From NCBI GenBank assembly GCA_022316685.1, contig JAKJHU010000135.1:586001-650000 (forward strand): DNA of 64,000 nt, written 5' to 3'. How positions within the stretch are numbered: the first letter of the stretch is position 1; each line of letters opens with the position of its first letter. This stretch comes from Progne subis subis. Lineage: Eukaryota > Chordata > Aves > Passeriformes > Hirundinidae. Shown in pieces: positions 37,046 to 49,184 of this stretch. The translations under genes were made by a program, and so were the position numbers. Below the pieces are notes generated by a model. It was not told the origin of the DNA and ran no database searches. It saw nothing but the letters and a program-made list of their open reading frames with translations.

Positions 37046-39595
37046 CTTTATCCCCACAAATACTCACATTTGAACCAACTACTCCTCCCCTTCAGCTCGA
37101 GTGGTGAAACAGAACAAACCCCACAAGAAAACCCATCCCCATCCTTTCGTTTGGAAGCAGGAGCCGCTTCCAGGAGGACTCAAGTGGGGAGCAAAGTTGT
37201 TTTCTCCTTGAGGAGGGAGGAGGTGAAACTTATCCCCTGCAGCTGCCTCAGTCATTCCCGTGCAGACACGTTCACCTGGCTCCAGCAGCAGCTCAGAGCT
37301 GGCACTGCCCCCCTGGCACTGCCTGGGCTGAATCTGAGCTCAGCCCGAGGGGTACCAGCCCATCCCTGGCTCCTCCTGGAAAAGGGATCGATGCCTCAGC
37401 CGTCAAGAGAAGAATCTGAATCACAAAGAGAGGTTGCTGGAGGGAGGGATTTAGAAAGCTCTTGCTGTTTCTAATTTGGGTGAGGAAATGGGCAATTTCT
37501 GCCTTAAAAAATTAAATGCCGCATCATTTCAAACTGTCTTTGTTTCGCATAAACGTCTTGCTACCTGTGGCAGAGTTTGCTGGGGACGTGCCCTGATGGC
37601 AGCACCATGTTGGCCAAGAGATGCTTGATTGGTGCTGCAGCCATCTCTTCGTGTGGGTCGGACTGGTCTGTAGTCATCAGGTGATAAAATCTTCTGCTCA
37701 ATTTACCTTCAAAACATGAATTTGAGCTGGTCAGTGTTCATTTTACAGCAGCTCTACCCAATCCATTCAGGGAGGCGGCTAAAACCAGGTTTGGCCAGCA
37801 CTAAACCACCATGTGCCAGCTGACTTCAGCAGAAGGAGCCTGGAATTTCGTTGTGTGTGTCCCCAGGCTTGGGCTGAGGTCCAGCTCCAGCTGCTCCCCA
37901 AAAGGGCTGGGTGGGTCAGGGTGTGCTGGGGTTTGCACACCTCGGGCTCTGAGTCAGCCCCACGCCTCTCCAGGCCGTAATTTCTGAGCTAAAACATGAT
38001 CTGTAGGCTAGGCTTAAATGCCTGCGGGGATATCTGGGCATCAGCCTGTCTAGATTTTGTGCCAGAAGGTTGAACTCATCCCTAACCCAGTTCAAGATGG
38101 ACCTTCTGCCACTTTGTGTGATCTGCAGTTGCAGCACCCTGCTGAGCTGGGGTTGGCACCCACTGGACACCGAGCACCAAATCCCGAGTCAGATTTTCCT
38201 TACAGGATGTCCCAAAGCCACTGCTCCTTTCCACAGGGAATTCTAGGTTTAAATCCCAGTTACCTGAATGAGCTCACTGGTCTCAAGCAGAAACTCCATC
38301 ACTTTTACCTGTGCCCTTGGCCCAAACTCATAAAAAATCTCTTCCTTGGAAGCTGATATCTCATAAACGGAATTCTTCAGTGGCTGTCATGCCTTCCACC
38401 CTGCAGAGTTCCAGTTTGGAGAGTGACAGGGAATGCTGTATCCCTAGAAATCTGTGGGGTTTGAAGACAGGGAATTAAAAGGCAAATGGGTGTCTCCCAC
38501 CGTGCCGTGCTCCTGTGGGCTGGAGCTTCCTTAATTTTTGATATTCTTTGGAAAACGTCACCAGTGTGCCACTGTGACATCTCCATGGTTTTGTCAGACT
38601 TTGGAAGCAAAGGGAGAGTCAGCAGTGGTGGGACAGAGACACCCAGATGGACACAGGCGTTTGTGCCAGGGCCCGGCTCAGCTGTCCCCGCTAATCCAGC
38701 CCGCCCGGGGCAGAGGGAATTAATTACAAAGCTTGGGAAGGAAAGTCAGTAACAGGATTGAAACATTCCCACAGGTTTCTCTCGAATGAGATCTCCCGGA
38801 TAACTTGTGCCGATGGTAAAATGCGGTGCCAGGTGAGATTTTATCGCTAATTAGAGGTGCCCAGACTTCAGCCAGCTCCTGGGACGCTCCATGAGGTCAT
38901 GGATGAACGGGCTCCAAGGAATAAAAAAGGCAATACAGATGATTTTCTCCAACAGATTCACTGTGATAAGCACATTCCAGTGACTCAGTGCAGAGCGAGG
39001 AGGTGCTGGATTTTTCACATCCATGAAAAAAATCAGGTAGCATAGAAAAATCCAATGCCTTTTTTTTTTTTTTTTTTTTTCCTCCCACTGATTGTATTTA
39101 AAATTAAATATAATGAATAGGAAATCTGTGGACATTTACTGTACGTTACCCAAGAGTGCTCTGCCCGTGAGGTCAACACTTCGTAGTGTGACGAGAAATA
39201 AAAATAAAAAAAGCATAAAATTGCTTCCAGCCGGTTCTGAGGGAGGTCCTGAGTGACCAAATCCCCTGTCCTTTGAAACCAATCCAGATCACGCTGGCTG
39301 GGTCCCGATTCGGCGTGGAATTTGTTTTTCCCATCATGTGAGAGGGAGAAAACGTCCCGTCCAAGGAGGGCGATGTCAGCTCGGACGCAAACGCGCTCGG
39401 CACGGAGACGCGAGGAGAGGGCTCAGCAACATGAGAGCTTTCTGCGCTGCCTCGTGCACAAAACCCTCTTGGAAGGACTCAAAACAAACCGAGAGCTCGC
39501 TGGAAACATCTCCCTTGTTTGTTTTGGCTTCCAGAGCTTTTCTAAGTGTAATTACCAGCAGTTGAGAAATGGAGAGGGTGAAAGAATGCTTGTGG
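37046..39595. other. Intergenic with candidate conserved element
   Basis: 37490-37770 is repeat-free and may be conserved. A T20-type run lies at 39060-39080. No gene. Confidence 0.4.
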
Positions 39596-39730
39596 TTCGT
39601 GCTCAGGGGCGGTGGCTCGGGAGACCCGGGTTGATTTCTAACCTCTGTCACGGTGTCACAGCAGGAAAAGGAGATTTAATTCATCTGCAGGTCGATTTGT
39701 ACAAACTGGGATGAGGCTGCCCTGAGGCAG
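39596..39730 (+). mobile_element. Probable MIR-like SINE fragment
   Basis: GGAGACCCGGGTTGATTTCT, AACCTCTGTCAC, TTAATTCATCTG and ACTGGGATGAGGCTGCCCTGA follow the order of a MIR-type SINE. More diverged than the copy at 7712. Confidence 0.5.
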
Positions 39731-41646
39731 CAGCTCCTGGCACTGAGGTGAGCCCCTCCGTGTCCTGCTGATTGAATGGAATTCAGATGGATATATAGAA
39801 TTATACCCACTCTTAAGGGTCTCCGGTGCTTATACATAAATATATAAACCTCTCTTAACAGCACCACGCTGCTCCAGAGAGGGGAAAACCCCCCATTCCT
39901 GCACACAGCTGCACGTGCCTCGAAGCCGGAGGATGGGAACGGATTTGTGCCCTGCAAGGACCAACCAACGTCTTCATTAAGATCCCTGTCCGCTGGGCAG
40001 TGACAGATCTTTCCCTCAGAACACACGGTGATTAAGGTTTAATTTTATTCCGGATTATGGGCAGCTCCGCTTGCAGAGCAGCCAAGGTTGGGCACATGTT
40101 GCCTGGAAATGAACGTTCCTCCCCAAAGTGCTTAAGCAGCTTTGGATAAGAAATGATGGTTTGGGGAAGATTAGGAGTGTAAAAAAAATCTCCAAGCTAA
40201 GAGGACATTCAGAGAAATTTCTTCTTGGGTTCAGGGAGAAATGTTGAGGGTCTGAGGCTCCCAGATCACTCGGGAGAATTGGAGGGAGCAGGTGGGAAAA
40301 GGATGGGTTGGTGAAGGTGGTGGTTTCACAGAGGGGTGAAGACAGCCAGATTCATGGGGATGAGGCGGGGGGTGTGTGTTTATAAATCATCAGCAAGGAA
40401 ACTTCCAGGCTTCCATTTGCTTAGAGACTCAAATCAGCATCTCTGGAGGTTTTATGGTGTGGCAGCCACCAGGAGCATCCCTTGAGATGAATTTGAGTGT
40501 CACCTTACACGCTGCAGGGAACAAAACCTGTCTGGCCCAGCCCAGGAGCTGAGTTTGGAAGATGGGCAGAAGTCTGGGGGAGAAGCAGAGGGAAAGGAAG
40601 AGAACCCTCCCGGGGCTGGGATGGAAATATTTGTCCTGATATGCAGCTCCCTGCTCCTGCAGATCCTCTCTCCTCTGCTTTTCCTCGCAGGTACAGGTTT
40701 ATTCTGCCAGAGAGTGGTATTTAAATACGAGCAGGGATGATTATTTGTTCTCAAACACATATGTTCTCCCTTCCCCTGAGAGCAGGGGGAGGAGGACAGC
40801 GATGAGAGCCGGCGAATGTTTCACCCTCGCTGCAGTGACAGCTTTGATTTGTGAAACAGCTTGGAATAAAACGCCGGTAATTTTTCATGGAAAAACCAGT
40901 GGACATAATTTTTGTGTGTCTGAAAGGGAACAGCGGAGAGCTGAAATGCCTGGATACACCATTGTGTGAGTGCCAAAATCCCGGATGGATATAAAACTCA
41001 GTGTTTTCAACCCAGAGAAATAACATTACAATCATCCCTGGTTAAGCAGATTCTGCTTGTTTATTGTTTCCCAGTATCTGCAGCTCCGCTCATCAATTTT
41101 TCACATTATTCCTTGGCTGTTTCCTCGTGTTCTGTCTCTTTGCTGGTTTGATGTTCTGTTCCCTGGAGATCTCTCCCATAAATTTTTATTATTTCCTCCG
41201 AGAAATCTTTTATGATTCCCAATAAGAGTTGGGACCGCGATATGGTGGCGGGAGAGGAGAGAGCTGGCCAGTGGAAACTCCTTTAACTTAATGCCATGGA
41301 AAAACCCCTCTGGCTCCCTGTCAGCCAAAGAAGGTCAAACGCAGTCCGAGCTGCAGCTCTGCCAATGGATCCTAAATCCAGTATTTAACATCGATCTCCG
41401 GCTTCATAAACACCAGCCTGACAGCGCTGACAGCAGCCCTGACATCAGCGTGATGACACGGGGCACAAACATGACTTCACACTGCCAGCTCTGCTCCCTG
41501 CAAGCACCAGGGCAGCGCTGGAAAAGACCTTTTGTTTAATTAGTTACTGCTAATGAGGTTTGCTTGGAGGAGGAGGTGGGACTGAGGGGAGCGAAGTGGG
41601 GCTGGCTCAGCGCTTGGGACAGGGGATGTTTGACATCGGTGGGGCA
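39731..41646. other. Intergenic with candidate conserved element
   Basis: 40770-41270 is repeat-free and AT-balanced and may be conserved noncoding DNA. No gene. Confidence 0.4.
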
Positions 41647-41787
41647 GGGGTTTAAAACAGGGGCTTCAAGCAGAGGTTTAAAACAGAGGTTTGAAGCAGA
41701 TGTTTAAAGCAGTGGTTTAAAAAAGAGGTTTAAAACCGAGGTTTAGAGCAGGGGTTTAAAACAGAGGTTTAAAACAGTGGTTTAAAG
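41647..41787. repeat. 13-15-bp tandem repeat
   Basis: GAGGTTTAAAACA and close variants repeat about ten times. Confidence 0.9.
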
Positions 41788-41814
41788 CAGATCTTGGGCT
41801 CACTTTAGATGTGA

Positions 41815-42400
41815 GAGGAAGTTTTCCAGGCACATCCAACCCCAGCCCATCACCCAAGTGGTTGGAGCTGAAGCTGATCTTCAGGTTTGGAGGAGGATTT
41901 TGGAGATTTGCCTTCAAAGAGTCTTGTGGAGATTTAGCTTCAGCTTTGAGGGAGATTTTTGGGAATCCGTCTGTCTGTGATCTGGAAGAACCCAGCACTA
42001 CACAGGGGAGCAGGAAGGTTCCCAAGGAGCAGAGTTGGAACCTTGGTGCTACAATCACATGGAAAACCAGACTTAGACATTCCCAGAATTGCTGGGCACA
42101 TCCAACACCAGCCCATTGCTCAGGTGATGAACCAAAATCTTCGGCTCTGGAGCTGATCTTCAGCTTTTGAGGAGGTTTTTGGAGATCCTTTTTCAGTTTT
42201 AGAGGACATTTACAGAGATTTGCCTTCAGCTTTGGAAGGAGATTTTGGAAATTCATCTGTGATCTGGCCAAACCCAACCCTACACAGGGGAACAGGAAGG
42301 TTCCCAAGGAGCAGAGCTGGTGCCCTGGGGCTGAAATCACATGGAAAACTGGACTTAGACATTCCCAAAATTGCTGGGAACATCCCTCTGAAGAATGATG
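41815..42400. repeat. About 270-280-bp tandem duplication
   Basis: Two full-length diverged units lie head to tail: GATCTGG marks recur at 41979 and 42261, and GGCACATCCAAC at 41829 and 42095. It sits directly after the 13-15-bp repeat. Confidence 0.85.
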
Positions 42401-43104
42401 GGTGTGGGGTGTGCTGCCATCACTGCCCTGGCAGTGCTGAGCCCCATGGATGTCCTTTGTGAATTGAATTAAAATCTAGAACCACCACCATTAAAATCTA
42501 GAATCACCCAAAGCCCAACAGAAATATTTAGGAAAAGGGAATGTTCCAAGTGACCACAGGGGGATTCAGGGAAATTGTTACCAAAAATTCACCTGGTAAC
42601 TCCTTTTTTAATAAAATGAAGAGGGCAGGAAGAGAACTATTCCAACCAGACAAAATTACTTTTCACCTACCCCAATGATCCCCACCTCCACTGCATCCAT
42701 GAAAATCTGTGCCCACAGAACAAGGCAATAAAAGCCAATCCAACAGGAACAGCATGAGCCAGAGCTTGGGACTGTGTAAATAAAGCCCTGGGGTGATATC
42801 ACTGAGGCAGAAGGGATTTATACCAGCCGAGGATCTGGCCCATAGAGTGGGAATAACTCCTTGTGCCCTGTGATTTATGCTCTCCAGTTATTGACTGCTC
42901 CCAAATAAGCCTCTGTTATAAACAATCCGGGCAGCAAAGAAGGCAATTGCGCCTTAATGAGCCCGCGGTTCAAAGCTCTGCCCTGCTGCAGTGACCCTTC
43001 TATAGATCACAAAGTCTCCTTGATTTAATTACCTCACAGAACCCCAGACTAGACAGCTCCAAACCTCATTTATGCCCCGATCTTGCTATTTATATCTATA
43101 TCTA

Positions 43105-43140
<36 letters not shown>

Positions 43141-43807
43141 ACTTTATATCTATTTACAATTCAGCCAAGGGACTCTTCAGGCAGACGAATGAGTATTGTT
43201 TAGAGGGGTTTGTGTGCAGTTACATTTTTCTGAAGGAAAGAAAAAGGGGGAAAAAGAAATAAAGCACATTTTGTGACTCAAAGGTCTCGTCTCCTTTCCC
43301 ATGCACAAATAATAAGCAGTTATGCCTTTTTAAGTGTGAAGGACTAGAAACTTCAGGGGTAGAATTAAGGGAATTTGAATCTGAGGCGAGACACTGCACA
43401 CACTGGAAATGTTCCCTTTTGGAAGTTCTCAATCTGGTCGTGCACACAGCTTTCAGCAGATATTACAGGATTGTTCCACCAGGGCTATCTCAGCTACCAG
43501 GGTATTTATTTTCCCCTTCCAATCTGTGGCATAGAGCAGTGGAAATCATGCAACGTTCCCCTTGCACTCACCAGCACCTCGTCCCTCAGGATGAGCCTCT
43601 CATCACATGAGCCTCAAAACGCCCTCAAAAATTAATCCAAAATTAATCCAATGACCAAGATTACATCTGAATTTCTTCTGGAGCAACACTGAACTGCAAC
43701 CACACGTGCAGCAAGCAGCCCTGGCTCCTCTCTGCTGCCTCCTCGGCACGCGGGATTCCATCTCCTCACCGGCAGAGAGGGACGAGAGATAAAATGATGG
43801 ATTGAAA
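42401..43807. other. Intergenic with candidate conserved element
   Basis: 42780-43105 is repeat-free with TTATAAACAATCCG, CCTTAATGAGCC and GATTTAATTACC motifs and looks conserved. A T32 run follows at 43107-43138. No gene. Confidence 0.4.
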
Positions 43808-43990
43808 TCACAGAATCATGGAGCAGTTTGGGCCGGAAAGGACTTGAAAGCCCATCCAGTGCCACCCCTGCCACGGGCAGGGACACCTGCCACTATCTCA
43901 GGATGCTCCAAACCTGGCCATGGACTTTCCAGGCATCCAAGGGGCAGCCGCGGCTTCCTCTGGAAGTTTTGCTGCAGAGAGCACCAGTGT
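43808..43990 (-). mobile_element. CR1 LINE 3'-end fragment
   Basis: ATCACAGAATCATGGAGCAG, TTTGGGCCGGAAAGGACTTG and GGGCAGGGACACCTGCCACT match the reversed CR1 tail and 3' UTR. Confidence 0.85.
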
Positions 43991-45133
43991 TGGTCATGGA
44001 TCCTGCTGAGGGCTGATCCAGGTTAAAAAGAGCCCAGGACTGGCTCTCCCAGGCTGGAGGTTGTGGCTGGGTTGAGTCAGGACCTTGCACTCACCTGGCC
44101 CAGGGCAGAGCAGCTCTGGCACCGCCGATGCTGTCAGATTTGGTGATTGTGTTTCACTCTCCACATTCTTGTTTTGTGACAGGAACTGGATCGCTAAAAC
44201 TGCCACATTATTCCCTTTCTGCCCCTCCCTCCCCCCTTGCTCAGCAGAGACGCTTATTGCAGCTTTAATAGGGAGAAATAAGTTCCCTCTCTCCTTTTCC
44301 AGCCCTAAAAACACAGCGGTGTGTTTTCCAGAGGAGCTGGTGATTGAGGCTTAAATGCTCAACCAGAACACATTGAAATGCTCAGAGCATCAAGGAGGAA
44401 AAGGGAGCCCTGATACCCAGAGGAAAGTGGGGTGCTTAAGCTGAGTTACAGCCCTGTAATTATTGGTGCTGTCAGAGCTTAAAATCTACAACATTATTTT
44501 TAGGCCCCCGTCCAATCCACAAAAAGATCTCTAAAATAATTGCAAAAGGACCTCACTTGAAGACTGTTTGTTTTGGAAAAATAGAAATCTTTGCTCCATT
44601 TCAGCATATTTCAGCCTTGGAGAGCAGTAATATTTTATTTGTGTTGAAAGAAGGCAGGGGCTCATTCAATATTAATAAATGGTTTCGAGCATGGGTTAAA
44701 GTTCTCTTCTTATTCTACCCTGCAACCCTGCCCAGGAGACTCCACTCCCGGGGGAGAAGATGCTTCTGCTGAAGGGACTTGAAATTAAAAAGAGATAATG
44801 TTCACAATGTATAAATCTGCCCAAATAGAGATGTTTTCTGCTCGATATTCTGCTACGTTTTGCACATCGGTGCTAATTAGTGGTGCGAGCTAATTAAAAG
44901 CGGTGTGTTAATAGGACACCTGGCAGGGCAGTGTGCTCCTGGCCAGGACAAAGGGACCTGACCCATTCCTGGTCCAGGCTCTTGGTTTGGAACCCTCTGA
45001 GGCCCAGAACAGACCCTGGGAGGTGTGCCAAAGTCACTCTGTGACATTAAAGACTCAGAATCCAACTGTCTGTGCTCAGAGACAAGAAAGGGATGGAAAA
45101 GAGGTACCAGGAGAGAAGGAAAAGGGGGAAAAG
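43991..45133. other. Intergenic with candidate conserved element
   Basis: 44430-44920 is repeat-free and AT-rich, with TGTAATTATTGG, GCTAATTAGTGG and GCTAATTAAAAGC sites. One of the better noncoding-element candidates. No gene. Confidence 0.4.
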
Positions 45134-45656
45134 AACAGATCCTGAATCAGGGGGATGCACTTTAATGAGTGAGTTTCAAGGTCTTTTCCACCCCAAAGGG
45201 AAAAAAACAGATCCTGAGTCAGGGGGATGCACTTCAGTGAATGAGCTTTAAGGTCCCTTCCACCCCAAACCCTCCCGTGGCTCTCTGGGTTTCCCTGGAG
45301 GTTTGCAGCCTGCAGGTGATAGAAGGGATGGAATTTTGGCTGCTCCTGAGGATGCACAGACCCAAAAAACCCAAAAAACCCTCACATTTAGACCAACCCC
45401 ACCTCACCATTTGCTGCCTTCTTGATGTTTTCCTTTGCTTTGTTCAAGGGAAGTGTTCTTGTCCAGTGGAAGATGTTTCCCTTCCACCCCAAACCCTTCC
45501 GTGGCTCCCTGGGTTTCCCTGGAGGATTGCAGCCTGCAGGTGATAGAAGGGATGGAATTTTGTCTGCTCCTGAGGATGCACAGACCCCCCCAAAAAAGGC
45601 ATTTTCTGCCTTCTTGATGCTATTCTTTGCTCTGTTCAGTGGAAGAAGGGGGAGAA
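45134..45656 (+). repeat. Nested tandem duplications containing CR1-like tails
   Basis: A 72-bp unit starting AACAGATCCTGA occurs at 45134 and 45206. Overlapping its end, a 224-bp unit starting TTCCACCCCAAACCCT occurs at 45258 and 45482. Both include a TTTAAGGTCCCTTCCACCCC-like CR1 3' end, so a CR1 fragment was probably amplified in place. Confidence 0.8.
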
Positions 45657-48142
45657 GGGGAAATGTTTGAGGTCCTGGTGGCAGTGGCTCAGCTCTAGCA
45701 CAACCCTCCAGGCTTCTCATGCCCCTCTGGCTCCCGGGGTTTGTGCAGAGCTCTCCCAGCATTCTTGAGCCCCCTTTCCAGCCAGGAGCTGCACAGCCCT
45801 GCCAGGTGCTCCCCCACATCCCAGGCTGGATTGGAGCTGGATCCCTGGCACAGCTGGAGCCACCAGGGCTTTAGGAACCAGAACCCTGCAGCTCACAGGG
45901 CTCAGCTCGGACCTTCACTGAGCCCCTGAGCAGCGGGGTGCTGCTGGTTGTGGTCACCAAGGGCCCTGCACCCTTCCAGGGTGGCACTTCAATCAGTCAG
46001 TGACCCAGCTGAGGGGCTGGCACCTGGAGAACCATCAGCAACACAACGCCCAGGGACAAAACCCCGCAGGAAAACCGCTCTGTGTGAGGAGAACGGTGAC
46101 ACCGATGACAGCAGCAGGGAGCTGAAATGGCTGCAGGCAGTCCCGGCCGTTTTCTGCCCAGATCTGGTTGGAATCGTGGCTGTGAGTGCCTCGAGGGGAC
46201 AGGTTTGGAGCACAGGCGACAGCAATTCCCTCTGCAGTGGGACTTGCACCTCTCCTGCCTGGGCACTGCCCTGGCGCCGCTCCCACCTGTGCTGAGCTTG
46301 GATGCCGCTGCAGTGACTCTAAACCCCAACCAAATCTGCTTTTTCACACCGCAGACGGGACAGAAGGAGCTAAACCTGCGGTGATGGACACTACTGACCA
46401 CGTGCCTGGGGTTTTTGGTTAATTGCAAACCAACAGGAGCCAGCAGGGTTTCAGAAAGTCAGATCAGTTTCGGTGTCGGCGTTTTAAACATTAACCAAGC
46501 CCTGCTGCAGAACCCAGAGATGCTGAGGGGACAAAACTCCTTCTCCTCCATCTTTTACCTCAATTTTAATTTTTTTTTTAGTGCTGCTTTTCAGGGCTCC
46601 CGAGTGCTGGGGACTCCTCTGCAGGCAGCAGCTGAGCAGGGCTGTTTATTTATAAGAGTCAACCAGAGCCACACAAAAGGTTATGGCCACGGGCCAAATG
46701 TCTTTGACATCATAGCCTGTCATTAATGGCATAAATCCTCCGTGATTTCATTTCCCACCGAGCCAACCAGCATCTCTCCCAGATTATTTCAGAGGAAAAA
46801 AAAGTCTAAACATTTACCTTCAAACCCCAAACAGATCGTATCGTTCCATTCCGCCTGCCCGATATTAAATATATTCTCTGGCACATGGCATTTTTATGGC
46901 AGGTTGTGACCACTCCTGGAGCTCGTTTCAGAAGGAGATAGACTCAGAAAGAGAAATTTTCTTATTGTTCCCTAAAGGCACAAACAAAAAAACGACATTT
47001 CATTTAACAGAACCTTTTCTAACCACTGCACTTTGCTGTTTTAATGTACTTTTTGTCCCCCAGACCTCTGTCTGAAGGAGAGAAATATCTAAAATCTCCT
47101 TGTCTGTGCCACAGCCTCTTCAGTGTAAGAATGTTTAATGTGGACAGGCTAGAAAAGTTTTTCTTCAAACTGTTTTTTGTCTCTTTTTTTTTCCCATCAT
47201 ATCCATAATGTGGTTATGTGGAAAACATTAGGAATTCACTCCGAGCATGAAAGGTCTGAATATACCTGCAATACCTGGACAGTTTAATTTTAACCCTTTG
47301 GGATTTCAAGTCTTCCTGACCTTCTGTGTGATAAAAAGCCAGTAGGAAAATATTTGATAATATTTGATAATATCAGATCATTTTTGACCAGTCATTGCTC
47401 GCTTTCTGAGCTGGGCCTAAAATGCCCAGGAAAAGTTGTCCAAACCAGGGCTGGCGCTAAACCTGCTGGGATAAACCAGGAATTCTACATTGATATGCAA
47501 AAGCAGAGGGTCAGGGGGCTGGGTTTGACCTCACTTTTTTGGAATATTTGCTGAAATGGCTCCAGACTGAGATGAAAAGAGCATGGCAGGACTCCTGCCC
47601 CCAGGAGCAAATGTGCATTAAGTCAGGGAAGCTCCCACTTATCAGCTGCCCTGCTAGGACAAGTTAATCACCCGCAATTACAGGCGAGTCCTGAGGTCCA
47701 AATGAACTCAAAGAAAGCAAGTTTAGGCTCAGCCCAAGCCCAGGTCGGGTCTGGGCACTCAGGGCACTGTTAGAGGTGGTTTGGTGCCTCCTGATGCTGC
47801 CCCAAACTCCCGGAGCTGCCTCTGCTCAGCCCCTGCAGGCTCCAGGGAAAGGAGATCCCATGGAGCATCCACAGCCCCGGGGAGGATCCCCAGGCTGAAA
47901 GAGGGAATGTGAATTTTCCCAGTGCAGGAAAGAGCCCTCAGGGGCTCCAGAGAGAGAGAAGCAAAGTCCCCCCAGGCTCAGAGGAGAAAGGACAGAACTG
48001 AGTCTGGCACAACGCTCTGAGTGAGCCACCACTGCTGTCTCCATCCCACCTCCACCCACCCCGCACCCCAGAGCCCTCACCGCCACCAAAGAACAGCAGA
48101 AGGACCTCCAGCATACCTGAGGAATATAAAAATTGGCCGTTT
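45657..48142. other. Intergenic with strong candidate conserved element
   Basis: 46650-47350 is the longest repeat-free AT-balanced stretch on the left side, with TGACATCATAG, GTCATTAATGGCATAAATC and GATATTAAATATATTC motifs. No coding potential. The GC-richer parts at 45.7-46.4 and 47.6-48.1 kb hold only chance frames. Confidence 0.4.
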
Positions 48143-48146
48143 CTCC

Positions 48147-48170
48147 CTTTTTTTTTTTTTTTTTTTTTTT
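48147..48170. repeat. T-run before the minisatellite
   Basis: About 20-24 T bases directly left of the 24-bp array. Confidence 0.9.
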
Positions 48171-48184
48171 AATTTTTTGGAGCC

Positions 48185-48858
48185 GTCTGGAATCTCAGGA
48201 GGCCCCGGGTCTGGAATCTCAGGAGGCTCCGGGTCTGGAATCTCAGGAGGCTCTGGGTCTGGAATCTCAGGAGGCTCTGGGTCTGGAATCTCAGGAGGCT
48301 CTGGGTCTGGAATCTCAGGAGGCTCCGGGTCTGGAATCTCAGGAGGCTCTGGGTCTGGAATCTCAGGAGGCCCCGGGTCTGGAATCTCAGGAGGCCCTGG
48401 GTCTGGAATCTCAGGAGGCCCCGGGTCTGGAATCTCAGGAGGCTCTGGGTCTGGAATCTCAGGAGGCTCCGGGTCTGGAATCTCAGGAGACTCCGGGTCT
48501 GGAATCTCAGGAGGCCCCGGGTCTGGAATCTCAGGAGGCTCCGGGTCTGGAATCTCAGGAGGCCACGGGTCTGGAATCTCAGGAGGCCCCGGGTCTGGAA
48601 TCTCAGGAGGCTCTGGGTCTGGAATCTCAGGAGGCTCCGGGTCTGGAATCTCAGGAGGCCACGGGTCTGGAATCTCAGGAGGCTCTGGGTCTGGAATCTC
48701 AGGAGGCTCTGGGTCTGGAATCTCAGGAGGCTCCGGGTCTGGAATCTCAGGAGGCCACGGGTCTGGAATCTCAGGAGGCTCTGGGTCTGGAATCTCAGGA
48801 GGCTCCGGGTCTGGAATCTCAGGAGGCTCTGGGTCTGGAATCTCAGGAGGCTCTGGCA
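48185..48858. repeat. 24-bp minisatellite, 28 copies
   Basis: Unit CTGGAATCTCAGGAGG followed by a variable octet (CTCCGGGT, CTCTGGGT, CCCCGGGT, CCACGGGT, CCCTGGGT, once ACTCCGGGT after AGG->AGA). The 16-base core is essentially invariant while the octet varies. The triplet order CTCT-CTCC-CCAC recurs in the second half, a sign of higher-order duplication. Since 24 is a multiple of three and the unit lacks stops, long Gly/Ser/Ile and Pro/Glu/Ile/Asp frames appear on both strands; they are by-products. Confidence 0.95.
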
Positions 48859-49184
48859 AGCAGCGGTGCTGACAGTGGGGCTGTGTCAGAGCTCTCCTGC
48901 GAGAGCCACAGCTAAAATATCCCTGCAAAGCACCAGTAGCTTCATCCTTATGACTAACACATCCCAAAGGTGCCATAACACGCACGGAGGCAGGGAATTC
49001 TGGGGTGCTGGAAGGAGTACAGCGAGAGGAGGAGCTGCAGGGGAGAGGTTCTGAGGAAAGCCAGCCAGTTGGGGTTTTTTTGGTTTTTTTTTTTTTTTCC
49101 ACCATTTATCATCCTGCTTTTACTCCGCTCCTCCAAGCGCGGAGATGAAAAAGTCCCACAACTCCAGCACAGGCTGAGCCAGCC

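Noticed and set aside
48021..49105. 283-codon Gly/Ser/Ile frame (plus) and 342-codon Pro/Glu/Ile/Asp frame (minus)
   Set aside because: Both are produced by the 24-bp minisatellite, whose length is a multiple of three and whose unit lacks stops; other frames are open too. No flanking gene structure.
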